From assembly GCA_002309375.1 (NCBI GenBank), contig DBXK01000012.1, positions 48,782 to 81,434 of the forward strand: 32,653 bases of DNA, read 5' to 3'. Made by a program: the position numbers and the translations under genes. The stretch's first letter is position 1, and each line of letters starts with the position of its first letter. A model generated the notes under the pieces. That model had not been told where the DNA came from, made no database searches, and was given only the letters and a program-made list of their open reading frames with translations. Of the stretch, positions 5,557 to 15,836 are shown one piece after another. This DNA is from Christensenella sp. UBA1214 (GTDB taxonomy: Bacteria > Bacillota > Clostridia > Christensenellales > CAG-138).

Positions 5557-8418
5557 ATGAAAATCGAAATCGGAACAGTCATCAACAACTTCAAGGTTGA
5601 GCGCATCCGCGAATCGAAGGAGCTCAACGGCCGCTTCGTCGAGATGCGCCACGTCAAAACCGGCACGGAGCTTTGCTGGATGGACAACGGCGACAGCAAC
5701 AAGCTCTTCTGCGTCGGCTTCAAGACCCTGCCGGAGGATTCCACCGGCGTTTTCCACATCCTCGAGCATTCGGTCCTCTGCGGCTCGGATAAATATCCGG
5801 TCAAGGAGCCGTTCGTCGACCTCGCGAAGAGCTCGATGAACACCTTCCTCAACGCGATGACCTTCTCGGATAAGACCATCTATCCCGTTTCCAGCCGGAA
5901 CGAGCAGGATTTTCTGAATCTCACTTCCGTTTATCTGGACGCCGTTTTCGCGCCGCGCAGCGTGAAGGATCCGAACGCCTTCCGTCAGGAGGGCTGGCAT
6001 CTCGAGATCGGCGAGGACGGCAAACCCTTCTTCAACGGCGTTGTTTATAACGAGATGAAGGGCGCGATGTCCGGCGTTGACGACATGATCTATCAGGGCA
6101 TGGATACGCTCCTGTTCCCCGATAACTGCTACGGCTGGAATTCCGGCGGCGATCCCGTATACATCCCGGATCTGACCTATGAGCAGTACTGCGCGATGTA
6201 TCATAAATATTATCATCCCTCCAATGCGAGGATCTTCCTCGACGGCGCCGTGCCGCTCGAAAAGACCCTTGCGCTGATCGACGAATACGTCGGCGGCGCG
6301 GAGAAGCAGCCCGCCGTTCACCCGATCCCGCTGCAGCAGGTCAAGCCCGCCGAGCTCACGCTCTATTACGCGATCGGCGAGGATGAGGAAGAAGAGGGCA
6401 AGGCCGCCGTCGGTTTCGGCAGGATCATCGCAAATTACAGCGAGAAGCGCCGCCTGATGATGGCGGAGATCCTCTGCGATTATCTCGGCGACACGAACGA
6501 AGCGCCCCTCGTCCGCGCGATCCTCGACGCCGGCCTCGGCGAAAACGCCGAGCTCTATGTTGCCGACGGCACGGAGCAGGCGACGCTCCGCCTCGTTGTG
6601 CGCAACACGAAGAGCGAGAACCGCGATGCGATCCGCGCAAAGACCGAGGAGGTCGTCCGCGGTCTGCTCGAAAAGGGCCTCGATAAGGAGCTGCTCACCG
6701 CGCACATCAACCGCTACGCCTTCCGCGTGAAGGATATGCGCGAGCCCGCGGGCCTCATCCGCTGCATCATGAGCTATCAGTCCTCGCTCTACGGCGGAGA
6801 TCCGATGCTCTTCCTCGAATTCGACGAGGATATCAAAGCCCTGCGCGAGAGCGTTGAAAACGGCGGCTTTGAAGAGCTGCTCGAAGAGCTTCTGCTCGAT
6901 TTCGGAAATATGTCCGTGCTGACCGTGCTTCCGAGCAAGACCTACGGCGAACAGCTCCGCAGGGAAGAGGCCGAGCGCGCCGAAAAAGTCTATGCTTCGC
7001 TTTCCGAAAAGGATATCGAGGAGCTCAAGGCAGCAAACGACCGTCTGCACCGCTGGCAGCAGGAGCCCGACAGCGAGGAGGATACGAAGACGATCCCCGT
7101 GCTGCCGCTTGAGGAAGTCAGCCCCGAACCGCTGTTTACGAAGACCGATGTCATCGAAAAAGACGGCGTCAAGGTGCTGTTCCACGCCATGCCGACGAAC
7201 GGCATCGTCCACGTCAATATGTATTTCGCGCTGACCGATCTTGCGGCGAACGAACTGCCCGCGGCCGGCGTGACGGCGCAGCTGCTTTCGAAGCTCCCGA
7301 CGAAGAAGCATTCCGTTTCCGAGCTTCAGAAGCTGATCACGACCTATATCGGCAAGCTGAGCTTCGCCGTCAAAGCCTCGATGAAGACTCCGGAAAGCTG
7401 CACGCCCTATTTCATGGCTTCGTTCTCCTGCCTTGAGGAGAATTTCGCAAAGGCTTCGGAGATCGTTTCGGAGATCCTGACCGAGACAATGTTCAATGAG
7501 GATAAGCGCATCGCGGAGATCCTGCTCCAGCTCGATGAGGAGACCAAGCAGAGGGCGATCATGGCAGGCCATTCCTTCGGCGCCGCCGCCGTCAATTCGC
7601 ATTATCTCTCGAGCGCCGTCGTCACGGACGCCGTCTCCGGCTATTCCTACCGCAGCTACGTGAAGGAGCTTGCGAAGAGCTTCACTTCGGAGCCCGCAAA
7701 GCTGACCTCGATCCTCGAAAAGCTGATCGCGGCTTCCTTCGTCAGAGCCCGCCTGACCCTCGGCGTCACCGCGCTCGAAATGCCCTGCCCGAAGGGCCTC
7801 GTCGGCGCATTCCCGGCCGGCACTCCCGCGCCGGAGACCGTGCATTATGACAGCCTCCTTCCGAAGAAGTTCGGCGTGCGCATCCCCGCGCAGGTCTCCT
7901 TCGCAGAGAAGGGCGTGCTCGTTCCCGATTTCGACGGACGCATGCGCGTTGCTTCGGTCATCATCGGCCTGAACTTCCTCTGGAACCGCGTCCGCGTCCA
8001 GGGCGGCGCATACGGCTCCGGCCTGATCGCCGATCCGCACGGCATGATCACGAACTATTCCTACCGCGATCCTTCCCCCGCGAAGAGCATCGGCGTTTAC
8101 GATGAGGAAGCCGATTTCGTGAAGGAATTCTGCGCAGGCAGCGAGGATATCACGAAATACGTCATCTCCGCGATCGGCAACCTCGAGCCGCTTCGTTCGC
8201 CCGCGGAAGCAGGCGCCGCCGCCGATCTGCAGTATCTGGACGGTTTCACCTATGAAACGGCGAAGAAGGAGCGCGCCGAAATGCTCGGCACGACCCGCGA
8301 GAACCTGCTCGGCATCTGCAAGGCGCTCGAAAACTGCGCCGGGAACGGCGCCGTCTGCGTCGTCGGCTGCGAATCCGCGCTTGCGGAATTCAAAGACATG
8401 ACCGTGAAGGATCTGTGA
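5557..8418 (+). CDS. M16C-family zinc metallopeptidase (presequence-protease-like)
   Basis: A 953-residue cytosolic protein with no signal peptide. The inverted zinc motif HxxEH is His67-Ile-Leu-Glu70-His71 (FHILEHSVLCGSDKYP). The third zinc ligand is probably Glu166 in GVVYNEMKGA, the distance and wording typical of M16C. Length and order fit the family: catalytic M16 half (about 1-260), inactive M16 half (260-480), linker-associated domain (about 480-720), C-terminal M16 halves. These enzymes form a closed clamshell chamber and degrade short unstructured peptides; the bacterial relatives of mitochondrial presequence protease are usually called insulinase-family proteins. The start has AAAGGAGG nine bases before it. 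The gene is monocistronic, between its own promoter and a strong terminator. Confidence 0.92.
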   Translation: MKIEIGTVINNFKVERIRESKELNGRFVEMRHVKTGTELCWMDNGDSNKLFCVGFKTLPEDSTGVFHILEHSVLCGSDKYPVKEPFVDLAKSSMNTFLNAMTFSDKTIYPVSSRNEQDFLNLTSVYLDAVFAPRSVKDPNAFRQEGWHLEIGEDGKPFFNGVVYNEMKGAMSGVDDMIYQGMDTLLFPDNCYGWNSGGDPVYIPDLTYEQYCAMYHKYYHPSNARIFLDGAVPLEKTLALIDEYVGGAEKQPAVHPIPLQQVKPAELTLYYAIGEDEEEEGKAAVGFGRIIANYSEKRRLMMAEILCDYLGDTNEAPLVRAILDAGLGENAELYVADGTEQATLRLVVRNTKSENRDAIRAKTEEVVRGLLEKGLDKELLTAHINRYAFRVKDMREPAGLIRCIMSYQSSLYGGDPMLFLEFDEDIKALRESVENGGFEELLEELLLDFGNMSVLTVLPSKTYGEQLRREEAERAEKVYASLSEKDIEELKAANDRLHRWQQEPDSEEDTKTIPVLPLEEVSPEPLFTKTDVIEKDGVKVLFHAMPTNGIVHVNMYFALTDLAANELPAAGVTAQLLSKLPTKKHSVSELQKLITTYIGKLSFAVKASMKTPESCTPYFMASFSCLEENFAKASEIVSEILTETMFNEDKRIAEILLQLDEETKQRAIMAGHSFGAAAVNSHYLSSAVVTDAVSGYSYRSYVKELAKSFTSEPAKLTSILEKLIAASFVRARLTLGVTALEMPCPKGLVGAFPAGTPAPETVHYDSLLPKKFGVRIPAQVSFAEKGVLVPDFDGRMRVASVIIGLNFLWNRVRVQGGAYGSGLIADPHGMITNYSYRDPSPAKSIGVYDEEADFVKEFCAGSEDITKYVISAIGNLEPLRSPAEAGAAADLQYLDGFTYETAKKERAEMLGTTRENLLGICKALENCAGNGAVCVVGCESALAEFKDMTVKDL

Positions 8419-8438
8419 TCAGACAATAACAAAATCAG

Positions 8439-8470
8439 CGCCGCTCCGGAATAACGGGGCGGCGTTTTTT
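8439..8470 (+). terminator. Rho-independent terminator after the M16C peptidase
   Basis: CGCCGCTCCG (8439-8448) pairs with CGGGGCGGCG (8455-8464) and is followed by six T. Confidence 0.9.
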
Positions 8471-8573
8471 CTATCGGGCTTCGGCGCGCAGCGCACACCG
8501 TGTTCAGCCCGCATTTCCGTTCGCCAAAAAATTAAATTTTTTGCTTTTGCGTATGGCGCGTCCAACTGAAATG

Positions 8574-8582
8574 TGGTATTAT
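8574..8582 (+). promoter_or_regulatory. Extended -10 promoter of the dockerin/PHP gene
   Basis: TGG-TATTAT (8574-8582) is an extended -10 element. No convincing -35 is seen at the right distance. A near-palindromic A/T block of 17 bases (8526-8542) upstream could act as an UP element. The leader is about 50 bases. Confidence 0.45.
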
Positions 8583-8639
8583 ATTCAATGGTTTAATATG
8601 CGCTCTTTTTAGGACGCGAAAAAACACGGAGGAAAGCAA

Positions 8640-11600
8640 ATGAAAAAAGCCAGACGATTCTCAGCCCTGCTGCTGTCGGCTTTGATGCTGCTTTCGCTGA
8701 TCCCCGTTTCCGCCCTTGCAAAGGCCGATCTCGGCCTGCGCGGGGAGGCGTTCGTCGCCTGGAATTTCGATTCCGACACGAACGCCGCATCGACCGCCAA
8801 CGAAGCCAACACCGGCGCGGCGGTCGTGAGGGAAACAAGCGACGCGGCATTGACCTACTCGGCGGGCAACGGCGGAGGCAAGGCGCTCAGCACCACGGGC
8901 TGGGCGGACGCTTCCGAGGCATCCCCCAAGTACTACACCGCAACGGTCAACGCGGCGGGCTATACGGGCCTTTCCGTATCCGCTTCGTTCCGCGCTTCCA
9001 ACACCGGTCCGAAGAACATCGCGCTTTATTACAGCGTTGACGGCACGAACTTCACCGCCGTCGAAGGCGCGAGCGTTGCTCTTGAGGGCACGAACTGGGG
9101 CGCTCTGACCGGAACTCTTCCCGAAGCCTGCGACGGAGCGGAAGCACTCACCGTCCGCTTTGCCGTCACCGACACGACCAGCGCGAACGGAAACACGGTC
9201 GCCGGAACGGGCACTCTCCGCATCGACGATGTGACCATTTCCGGCGAAGGCGGCGGAACCACCCCCGACCCGACCGATCCGCCCGCTGCGGACGTGATCA
9301 CCATCGCCGAAGCGCTCGCCGCCGCGGACAATACCGAAAACCTCTGCGTTGAAGGTACCGTCATTTTCGTCGACGGCAGGAACGTCTATATCCAGGACGC
9401 GACCGGCGGCATCGACCTTTATCTGAACGCCGCAACGACCGTCAGCATCGGCGACAATGTCCGTGCTGTCGGCAAGCGCGCGACCTATAAAGGCCTTCCC
9501 GAGCTCACCGGCATCGACCAGACCGATGCTGAGCAGTTCACGATCCTTTCGAGCGGCAATGAGCTGCCCTGCGAGGAAGTCACGATCGCCGAGCTGAACG
9601 CGAACACGAGCGACTATCTCTGCGAGCGCGTCATCATCAAGCAGGCGACCCTCGGCGCCGTCAACACGAGCGGCAACACCCCGATCACCCAGGGCGAAGC
9701 CAGCATCAACATCTACAAGATCCCCGCGATCAGCTTCGAAGAAGGCGCCGTCGTCAACGTGACCGCCGTCGTTTCGATGTTCAACAGCGTCCAGCTCCGC
9801 GTTGCGGCTGCTTCGGATGTTGAAGAATACGTCGACGATAATCCGTATGACAACATCACCATCGCCGAAGCGCTGGCTGCCGAGATCAATACCGAAGGCA
9901 TCTGCGTCATCGGCACCGTCACCTTCGTCGACGGCAAGAACGTCTATATCCAGGACGATACCGCCGCCATCGACCTGTTCCTTAACGCAGCGAGCGCGGA
10001 CGTGCAGATCGGCGATTCCGTCATGGCCGTCGGCAAGCGCGCCGCTTATAAGGGCCTTCCGGAGCTCTCCGGCATCGACCCGACGAATGAGGAGCAGTTC
10101 AAGATCCTCTCGAACGGCAATGCGCTTCCTCTCGAGGAAGTGACCGTCGCGGAGCTGCTTGCGGATACCGACAGCTATATCTGCGAGCGCATCGTCATCA
10201 AGGGCGCGACCCTCGGCGCGGTCAACACGAGCGGCAACACCCCGATCACCCAGGGCGAGGCGAGCATCAATATCTACAAGATCCCCGCTGTCGAAGCCGC
10301 CGAAGGCGATACCGTCAACGTGACCGCGATCGTTTCGATGTTCAACAGCGTCCAGCTCCGCGTTGCGCTGGCAGAGGACGTTGAAGTCGTAACTCCGGTC
10401 TTCGACCCGATCGATCCCGCCGATTATCCCGACTATACCACGATCGCCGAGGTCCTCGCGATGGCGCAGACCGGCAGCACCGTGACCGTCGTCGGCCAGG
10501 TCGCAATGAAGTTCGGCAACTACGGCGATCTCAACAGCGTTGCTCTCGGCGACGTTGAGGACAACGAGATCATCGGCCTGCAGGTCTATGACTTCACCAA
10601 CATCGCGAGCTACAACGTGGGCGATATCGTCGCCGTCACCGGCACCGTCGGCGATTACGGCGGAGTCCGCCAGCTTTCAAGCGTCACCGCAGTGACCGTT
10701 CTCAACACCGAGACCGAGCCCATGGCTGCGCAGGAAGTCACCGTTGCCGAGCTGAATGCGAATATCGGCAATTACCTCAGCGAGTTCGTCGTCATCAAGA
10801 ACGCCGTTCTCGGCGCATACAACTCGAACGGCTCGACGATCATCACCGACGAGGCCGGCAATACGATGCCCATCTACCGCGCCGCCGCTTATCCGGAGGG
10901 CGTTGTCGAGGGCGATACTGCCGACGTCTACGCCGTCGCTTCTAAATACAACGCGAACCTCCAGCTCCGCAACGGCGCTTCGACCGATTACGTTGTTGAA
11001 ACGACGAGCTATATCACCATCGCGGAAGCGCTCGCTCTCGAGAACGGGAACGAAGCGACCGTCCGCGGCGTCGTCACCTTCATCGACGCAAGGAACGTCT
11101 ACGTTCAGGATGATACCGGCGCGATCGTGCTTTATCTGAACGCCGCAAGCGAAAACGTCGCTCTCGGCGATCTCGTTGAAGCGAAGGGCACGAGGGCCGC
11201 ATACAAGGGCCTTCCCGAGCTCTCCGGCATCGATGCGACGAATGAGGAGCAGTTCAGGATCATCACGAGCGGCAATCCGCTGCCCGTTGAGACCGTCACC
11301 CTCGAAGCGATCCTTGCGGATATCGACGCATATCTCTGCGAGCGCGTGAAGATCGAGGGCGCGACCCTCGGCGCGGTCAACACGAGCGGCAACACCCCGA
11401 TCACCCAGGGCGACGCAACGATGAATATCTACAGGATCCCCGCGATCGAGTTCGCGGAGGGCGACTGTGTGGATATCACCGCCGTCGTTTCGATCTACAA
11501 TAACCCGCAGCTCCGCGTTGCGAACATTGCGGACGTGAGCGAGCATATCGAATTCAACGACCCGATCGGCGACGAGCTCTTCGAAGAAGGCGTCATGACG

Positions 11601-14600
11601 ATCCCCGAGGTCCTCGCTGCTGCGGATTCGTCAGAGATCACCGTTATTGCGCAGCTCGTCTACCGCTTCGGCAACTACGATTCCGTCAACTCCGCGATCC
11701 TCGAGGATATCATCGACGGCGAGATCTACGGCCTGCAGATGTATAACTCCCTCGACGATTACGAGCTCGGCGACGTATTGAAGATCACCGCGACGAAGAC
11801 CACCTACGGCGGCGTTCCGCAGATCCAGAGCGCTGTCAGCGTTGAAAAGCTCAGTCACGAAGATCCGATCCCCGCTCAGCCGTTCAACACCTTCGCCGAA
11901 ATGCTGGCCGTCAAGGAAAGCCTCCTCAGCGAATTCGTCATGGTCAAGAACGTCACGCTCGGCACCTACAATGACAACGGCAGCACGATCATGACCGACA
12001 GCACCGGCGCGACGATGCCCGTCTACCGCGCGGCTTCCTACACAAGATATAACGTCTCCGCGGGCGAGGTCGTCGACCTCTGTGCGGCGCTGAGCAAGTA
12101 TACCGCGACCTGGCAGTTCCGCGGCGGCGAATACTTCGGCGAGAACAAGGCCCCGATCATCACCGTCGGTTCCTTCCTCGACGCCGAAGTCGGCGTTGAT
12201 TACGACGTTGCGATCACCGTTTCCGACGATTACGGCGTCGATACCGTTACCGTGACCTACACGGTCGGCGAGGAGACCGGCACCATCGAGATGACCTACA
12301 ACTCCGTCAACGCGAAGTACAAGGCCACGATCCCCGGCAGCGCGATCACCGCCGGGAACGCGGCGATGACCCTCGTCTTCACCGCGACCGACACGAGCGG
12401 CCTTGTGACGACCGAAACTGCGGAGATCACCATTGTCGACAAGCCGCAGGTCGTTTCCGTCGAGCCCGCCCCGAACAGCGCGACCTACGAGAACAAGACG
12501 CCCGTCATCAGCGTTGAATTCGCGAACGCGGGCGAGGACCCGACCGTCGAGATCACCGTCGGCGGCGTCACCGGCACGACCTCCGTCGAAGGCAGCACCG
12601 CGGTCTTCGATTACGAAGGCGAGCTCGAGGACGGCAAGTACAGCGCGAACGTGACGATCACCCGCGCGGACGGCGAGAGCGTTTCCTACAGCTGGAACTT
12701 CACCGTCGGCGAACCGCAGTACGGCTTCTATTTCGGCCAGCTCCACAGCCATACCGCCGAATATTCCGACGGCGCGGGCACCCTTGAGGACGTTTACAGC
12801 TACGTCACCGGCCTGCCGGAGAGCGAGAACGTCGATTTCGTTGCCGTCACCGACCACTCCAACTACTTCGACAACAAGACCACCCTCGGCGATTTCGAGG
12901 ACGTCGAGTCCGGCATCATCGCCGCGAACGGCCATTCGAAGTGGTATAACTACACCACGCTGATCGACGAGTTCAACACCCGCCAGAATGACGTCATCTT
13001 CATCGGCGGCTACGAGATGACCTGGTCCGGTCAGTACGGCCACATGAATACCTATAACTCCACCGGCTTCGTATCCCGCCAGAACAGCGTTTACGTTGTC
13101 CAGGGCGGCGCGGGTCTTGTCGCTTACTACGACCTAATCAAGCAGTATCCGGATACGATCCATGCCTTCAACCATCCCGGCACGACCTTCGGCAACTTCG
13201 ATAACTTCGGTTATTACGACGTCGCCGCGGACCGCGTCATCACGATGGTCGAGGTCGGCAACGGCGAAGGCGCTGTCGGCGGCTCCGCTTATTGGCCGAG
13301 CTATGAGCAGTACACCCTCGCGCTCGATATGGGCTGGCACGTCGCTCCGACGAACAACCAGGATAACCACAAGGGCCGCTGGGGCAATGCGAACACCGCC
13401 CGTTCGGTCATCATCACCGATGATTTCACCGAGGAAGGCATCTATCAGGCGATGCGCGATATGACGATGTACGCAACGGAGGACAAGAACCTCGAGGTCT
13501 ACTACGCCCTGAACGACATGATCATGGGCTCCATCATCCCCGAGGACGAGGAGAACCCGCTTGAGTCCGTCAATATCTACGCTTCCGTCAACGATCCCGA
13601 CGGCGAGGGCATCGGCCGCGTCGAAGTCGTCGTCAACGGCGGCATCGTCGCTTACTCCGAGGAGATCTCCGGCTCCACCGCGATCGTCAGCGTCACCCTC
13701 CCGAACGATTATTCCTACTACTTCATCAGGGTCACCGAGCAGGACGGCGATATCGCTGTCACCGCTCCCGTCTGGGTCGGCGACGTTTCCAAGGTCGGCA
13801 TCTCCGACGTCACCACGGAGACCGTTATCCCCGTCAGGGACGAGGAAATGACCTTCAAGACCACCCTTTACGATTACGAAGCCGATGATTTCGTGATCGA
13901 AAGCGTTACCTATGCGAGCGTCGTCGGTCAGAACGAGCCCATCATCCTCGACGTCATCGAGAATGCGGGCACGATCGCTTCGAACTCCGAGCTCGAGCTC
14001 CTCTATAACTTCACTCCCGTCACTCTCGGAAGCCAGAAGTTCGTCGTCACCGTCGTCGGTTATCTCGGCGAAACGATGATGCAGTTCACCTACACCTACG
14101 AGATGGAAGTCCTCGACCCGACCGAGCTGATCGATATCGGCATCGACTGCGGACACCAGAACTTCTACGTCAGCGGCAACTACGCCGGCAGCGACGCGGC
14201 GTTCATCGAGCTCTGCGCCCAGAACGCGATCCGCTCGAACTACATCTACGCCGGTCAGCTCACCTATGAGAACATCAAGGATTATGCGCTCGTCGTGCTG
14301 ACCGTTCCGTACATCGGCTGGCAGAACGTCGGTGAAGCGAACCTCTACACCGAAGCCGAGCTTGCGGCGCTTCAGCAGTACGCCGAGAACGGCGGCAACC
14401 TGATCGTCTGCAGCAAGTCCGACCGCGGCAACCCGGAGAACGAAGCGGAGCAGGCGTATAACATCACCAACGGCATCCTCGAGGCGATCGGCACCGATAC
14501 GAGGATCGCGAACGGCATCGTCGTCGATAACGAAGAGAAGGCGAACGAGGCTTACCGCATCTACTTCACCTCCGAGGACAACTACAATTACACCTGGAAC

Positions 14601-15776
14601 GGCGAACCGGTCTGGCTGCTCACCGACGTTCTCGAAACGACGAACAACAGCTTCTCCGGCTACAACAGCGCACCCGTGCTTGCCGGCGCGAACGCGATCC
14701 CGATCATCAAGGGCTATTCCACGACTTGGGGCGCGAGCTACACCGACAACTTCACCGGCTCCAACTACGTCCCGGATTACGATACCGATACCGTTGTCGT
14801 GCCGATGGGCGAGGTCGTTGAAATGACCCTCGAGGATCTGCCCGGCGGCGGCTGGCTGATCACCTCCGGCGTGACCTTCTTCTCCACCTTCGAAGTCAAG
14901 GTCGAGATCGAGAATGCGACCACGCTGCAGAACAGCAACTATCAGATCGTAATGAACATCATCAACCACCTCATCCCCGAGCCCGAGATCACTCCGATCG
15001 CGGAGGTCAATGCCGCTGATGAGGGATTGAAGTTCACCGTTGAAGGCTACGTCACCAGCAACGCCTCCGGCTACGATCAGGATACCGCGTTCTTCGACTG
15101 CATCTATATCCAGGACGAGACCGCGGGCATCAACCTCTTCCCGGTCGCGGGCGACTTCCATATCGGCCAGTATGTCCGCGTGACCGGCGTCACCGGCTCC
15201 TATAACGGCGAACGCGAGCTCGTCGTTTCGAAGATCGAGCTTGTAGAAGGCGTTGAAGAGCAGATCATCGAGCCTCTCGAGCTGACCGCCGAACAGGCGA
15301 TGAGCACCGACTACACCGGCACGCTGATCAAGGTCGAAGGCACGGTCGAGAGCCTCGGCTACTCCTCCGACGGCGCGCTCGAAACGATCATGGTCAACGA
15401 CGGCACCGGCACCGCCCGCGTGTTCATCGACGGCTATATCATGAGCGACTACATCATCGAGATCAACGTCGGCGACCATGTCAGCGCGATCGGCCTTGCG
15501 TCGATCACGGTCGATACCGAGGAAGTCAACGGCGGCTTCATTCCGCGTATCCGCGTCAGGAACCGCGCGGAGATCGAAGTCACGCCCGCCGGCCTGCCCG
15601 ACCTCAACGGCGACGGTCTGACCAACATGACCGATGCGCTGATGATCCTTCGCTACGCGATGAACATCGAGACCTATCCCGATGAGATCGTCGCGCTGAT
15701 GGACATCAACGGCAGCGGCACGATCAACACCACCGATGCGCTGCTCTATCTGCGCAAAGTGATGGGCGTTGAATGA
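8640..15776 (+). CDS. Giant secreted multi-domain protein: OB-like repeats, PHP metallohydrolase, GATase1-like domain, dockerin
   Basis: A 2378-residue exported protein. A signal peptide ends at SALA, about residue 27. A jelly-roll-like region (30-200) and a Pro/Thr linker follow. Then come five OB-fold-like units: type A at about 220-397, 406-583 and 792-965, type B at about 600-785 and 986-1165, in order A-A-B-A-B. Two Ig/cadherin-like domains (1168-1359) lead to a PHP domain of CehA/McbA type with His1369-Ser-His1371, Asp1405-His1406, His1512 and His1577 as likely metal ligands. Further Ig-like domains, a GATase1/DUF4350-like domain (about 1830-2080) and two OB-like domains (2118-2315) follow. 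Residues 2321-2378 are a type I dockerin with two calcium loops (DLNGDGLTNMTD, DINGSGTINTTD). The likely role is extracellular phosphoester or polymer hydrolysis attached to a cohesin; the substrate is unknown. Confidence 0.88.
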   Translation: MKKARRFSALLLSALMLLSLIPVSALAKADLGLRGEAFVAWNFDSDTNAASTANEANTGAAVVRETSDAALTYSAGNGGGKALSTTGWADASEASPKYYTATVNAAGYTGLSVSASFRASNTGPKNIALYYSVDGTNFTAVEGASVALEGTNWGALTGTLPEACDGAEALTVRFAVTDTTSANGNTVAGTGTLRIDDVTISGEGGGTTPDPTDPPAADVITIAEALAAADNTENLCVEGTVIFVDGRNVYIQDATGGIDLYLNAATTVSIGDNVRAVGKRATYKGLPELTGIDQTDAEQFTILSSGNELPCEEVTIAELNANTSDYLCERVIIKQATLGAVNTSGNTPITQGEASINIYKIPAISFEEGAVVNVTAVVSMFNSVQLRVAAASDVEEYVDDNPYDNITIAEALAAEINTEGICVIGTVTFVDGKNVYIQDDTAAIDLFLNAASADVQIGDSVMAVGKRAAYKGLPELSGIDPTNEEQFKILSNGNALPLEEVTVAELLADTDSYICERIVIKGATLGAVNTSGNTPITQGEASINIYKIPAVEAAEGDTVNVTAIVSMFNSVQLRVALAEDVEVVTPVFDPIDPADYPDYTTIAEVLAMAQTGSTVTVVGQVAMKFGNYGDLNSVALGDVEDNEIIGLQVYDFTNIASYNVGDIVAVTGTVGDYGGVRQLSSVTAVTVLNTETEPMAAQEVTVAELNANIGNYLSEFVVIKNAVLGAYNSNGSTIITDEAGNTMPIYRAAAYPEGVVEGDTADVYAVASKYNANLQLRNGASTDYVVETTSYITIAEALALENGNEATVRGVVTFIDARNVYVQDDTGAIVLYLNAASENVALGDLVEAKGTRAAYKGLPELSGIDATNEEQFRIITSGNPLPVETVTLEAILADIDAYLCERVKIEGATLGAVNTSGNTPITQGDATMNIYRIPAIEFAEGDCVDITAVVSIYNNPQLRVANIADVSEHIEFNDPIGDELFEEGVMTIPEVLAAADSSEITVIAQLVYRFGNYDSVNSAILEDIIDGEIYGLQMYNSLDDYELGDVLKITATKTTYGGVPQIQSAVSVEKLSHEDPIPAQPFNTFAEMLAVKESLLSEFVMVKNVTLGTYNDNGSTIMTDSTGATMPVYRAASYTRYNVSAGEVVDLCAALSKYTATWQFRGGEYFGENKAPIITVGSFLDAEVGVDYDVAITVSDDYGVDTVTVTYTVGEETGTIEMTYNSVNAKYKATIPGSAITAGNAAMTLVFTATDTSGLVTTETAEITIVDKPQVVSVEPAPNSATYENKTPVISVEFANAGEDPTVEITVGGVTGTTSVEGSTAVFDYEGELEDGKYSANVTITRADGESVSYSWNFTVGEPQYGFYFGQLHSHTAEYSDGAGTLEDVYSYVTGLPESENVDFVAVTDHSNYFDNKTTLGDFEDVESGIIAANGHSKWYNYTTLIDEFNTRQNDVIFIGGYEMTWSGQYGHMNTYNSTGFVSRQNSVYVVQGGAGLVAYYDLIKQYPDTIHAFNHPGTTFGNFDNFGYYDVAADRVITMVEVGNGEGAVGGSAYWPSYEQYTLALDMGWHVAPTNNQDNHKGRWGNANTARSVIITDDFTEEGIYQAMRDMTMYATEDKNLEVYYALNDMIMGSIIPEDEENPLESVNIYASVNDPDGEGIGRVEVVVNGGIVAYSEEISGSTAIVSVTLPNDYSYYFIRVTEQDGDIAVTAPVWVGDVSKVGISDVTTETVIPVRDEEMTFKTTLYDYEADDFVIESVTYASVVGQNEPIILDVIENAGTIASNSELELLYNFTPVTLGSQKFVVTVVGYLGETMMQFTYTYEMEVLDPTELIDIGIDCGHQNFYVSGNYAGSDAAFIELCAQNAIRSNYIYAGQLTYENIKDYALVVLTVPYIGWQNVGEANLYTEAELAALQQYAENGGNLIVCSKSDRGNPENEAEQAYNITNGILEAIGTDTRIANGIVVDNEEKANEAYRIYFTSEDNYNYTWNGEPVWLLTDVLETTNNSFSGYNSAPVLAGANAIPIIKGYSTTWGASYTDNFTGSNYVPDYDTDTVVVPMGEVVEMTLEDLPGGGWLITSGVTFFSTFEVKVEIENATTLQNSNYQIVMNIINHLIPEPEITPIAEVNAADEGLKFTVEGYVTSNASGYDQDTAFFDCIYIQDETAGINLFPVAGDFHIGQYVRVTGVTGSYNGERELVVSKIELVEGVEEQIIEPLELTAEQAMSTDYTGTLIKVEGTVESLGYSSDGALETIMVNDGTGTARVFIDGYIMSDYIIEINVGDHVSAIGLASITVDTEEVNGGFIPRIRVRNRAEIEVTPAGLPDLNGDGLTNMTDALMILRYAMNIETYPDEIVALMDINGSGTINTTDALLYLRKVMGVE
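9297..12140 (+). repeat. Five intragenic OB-like repeats (A-A-B-A-B)
   Basis: Units start near 9297, 9855, 10437, 11013 and 11595. Type A units share VYIQD, KGLPEL, LGAVNTSGNTPITQG and LRVA. Type B units share FGNY, the NGSTI-TD block and MP(I/V)YRAA. The stretch coding LGAVNTSGNTPITQG is almost identical at the DNA level near 9650, 10210 and 11360, which points to recent duplication or gene conversion. Confidence 0.85.
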
Positions 15777-15790
15777 TCCGATAATGAAAA

Positions 15791-15823
15791 CGGGGGACCG
15801 CTTCGGCGGTCCCCGATCCTTTA
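15791..15823 (+). terminator. Hairpin terminator after the dockerin/PHP gene
   Basis: CGGGGGACCGC pairs with GCGGTCCCCG (15791-15815) with a very short loop; the following T-run is weak (GATCCTTT). Some read-through into the next gene is likely. Confidence 0.65.
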
Positions 15824-15836
15824 AAAAACACCGGAA

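Noticed and set aside
5479..8040. Open frame of 853 codons antisense to the M16C peptidase gene
   Set aside because: It mirrors the codon pattern of the peptidase gene, has no ribosome site, and its text is Asp/Ala/Arg/Leu-rich with no domain. Such frames arise in GC-rich genes that avoid certain codons.
11631..13043. Open frame of 470 codons antisense to the OB-like repeats and PHP domain
   Set aside because: Shadow of the giant gene; composition is dominated by Asp, Val and Gly and there is no start signal.
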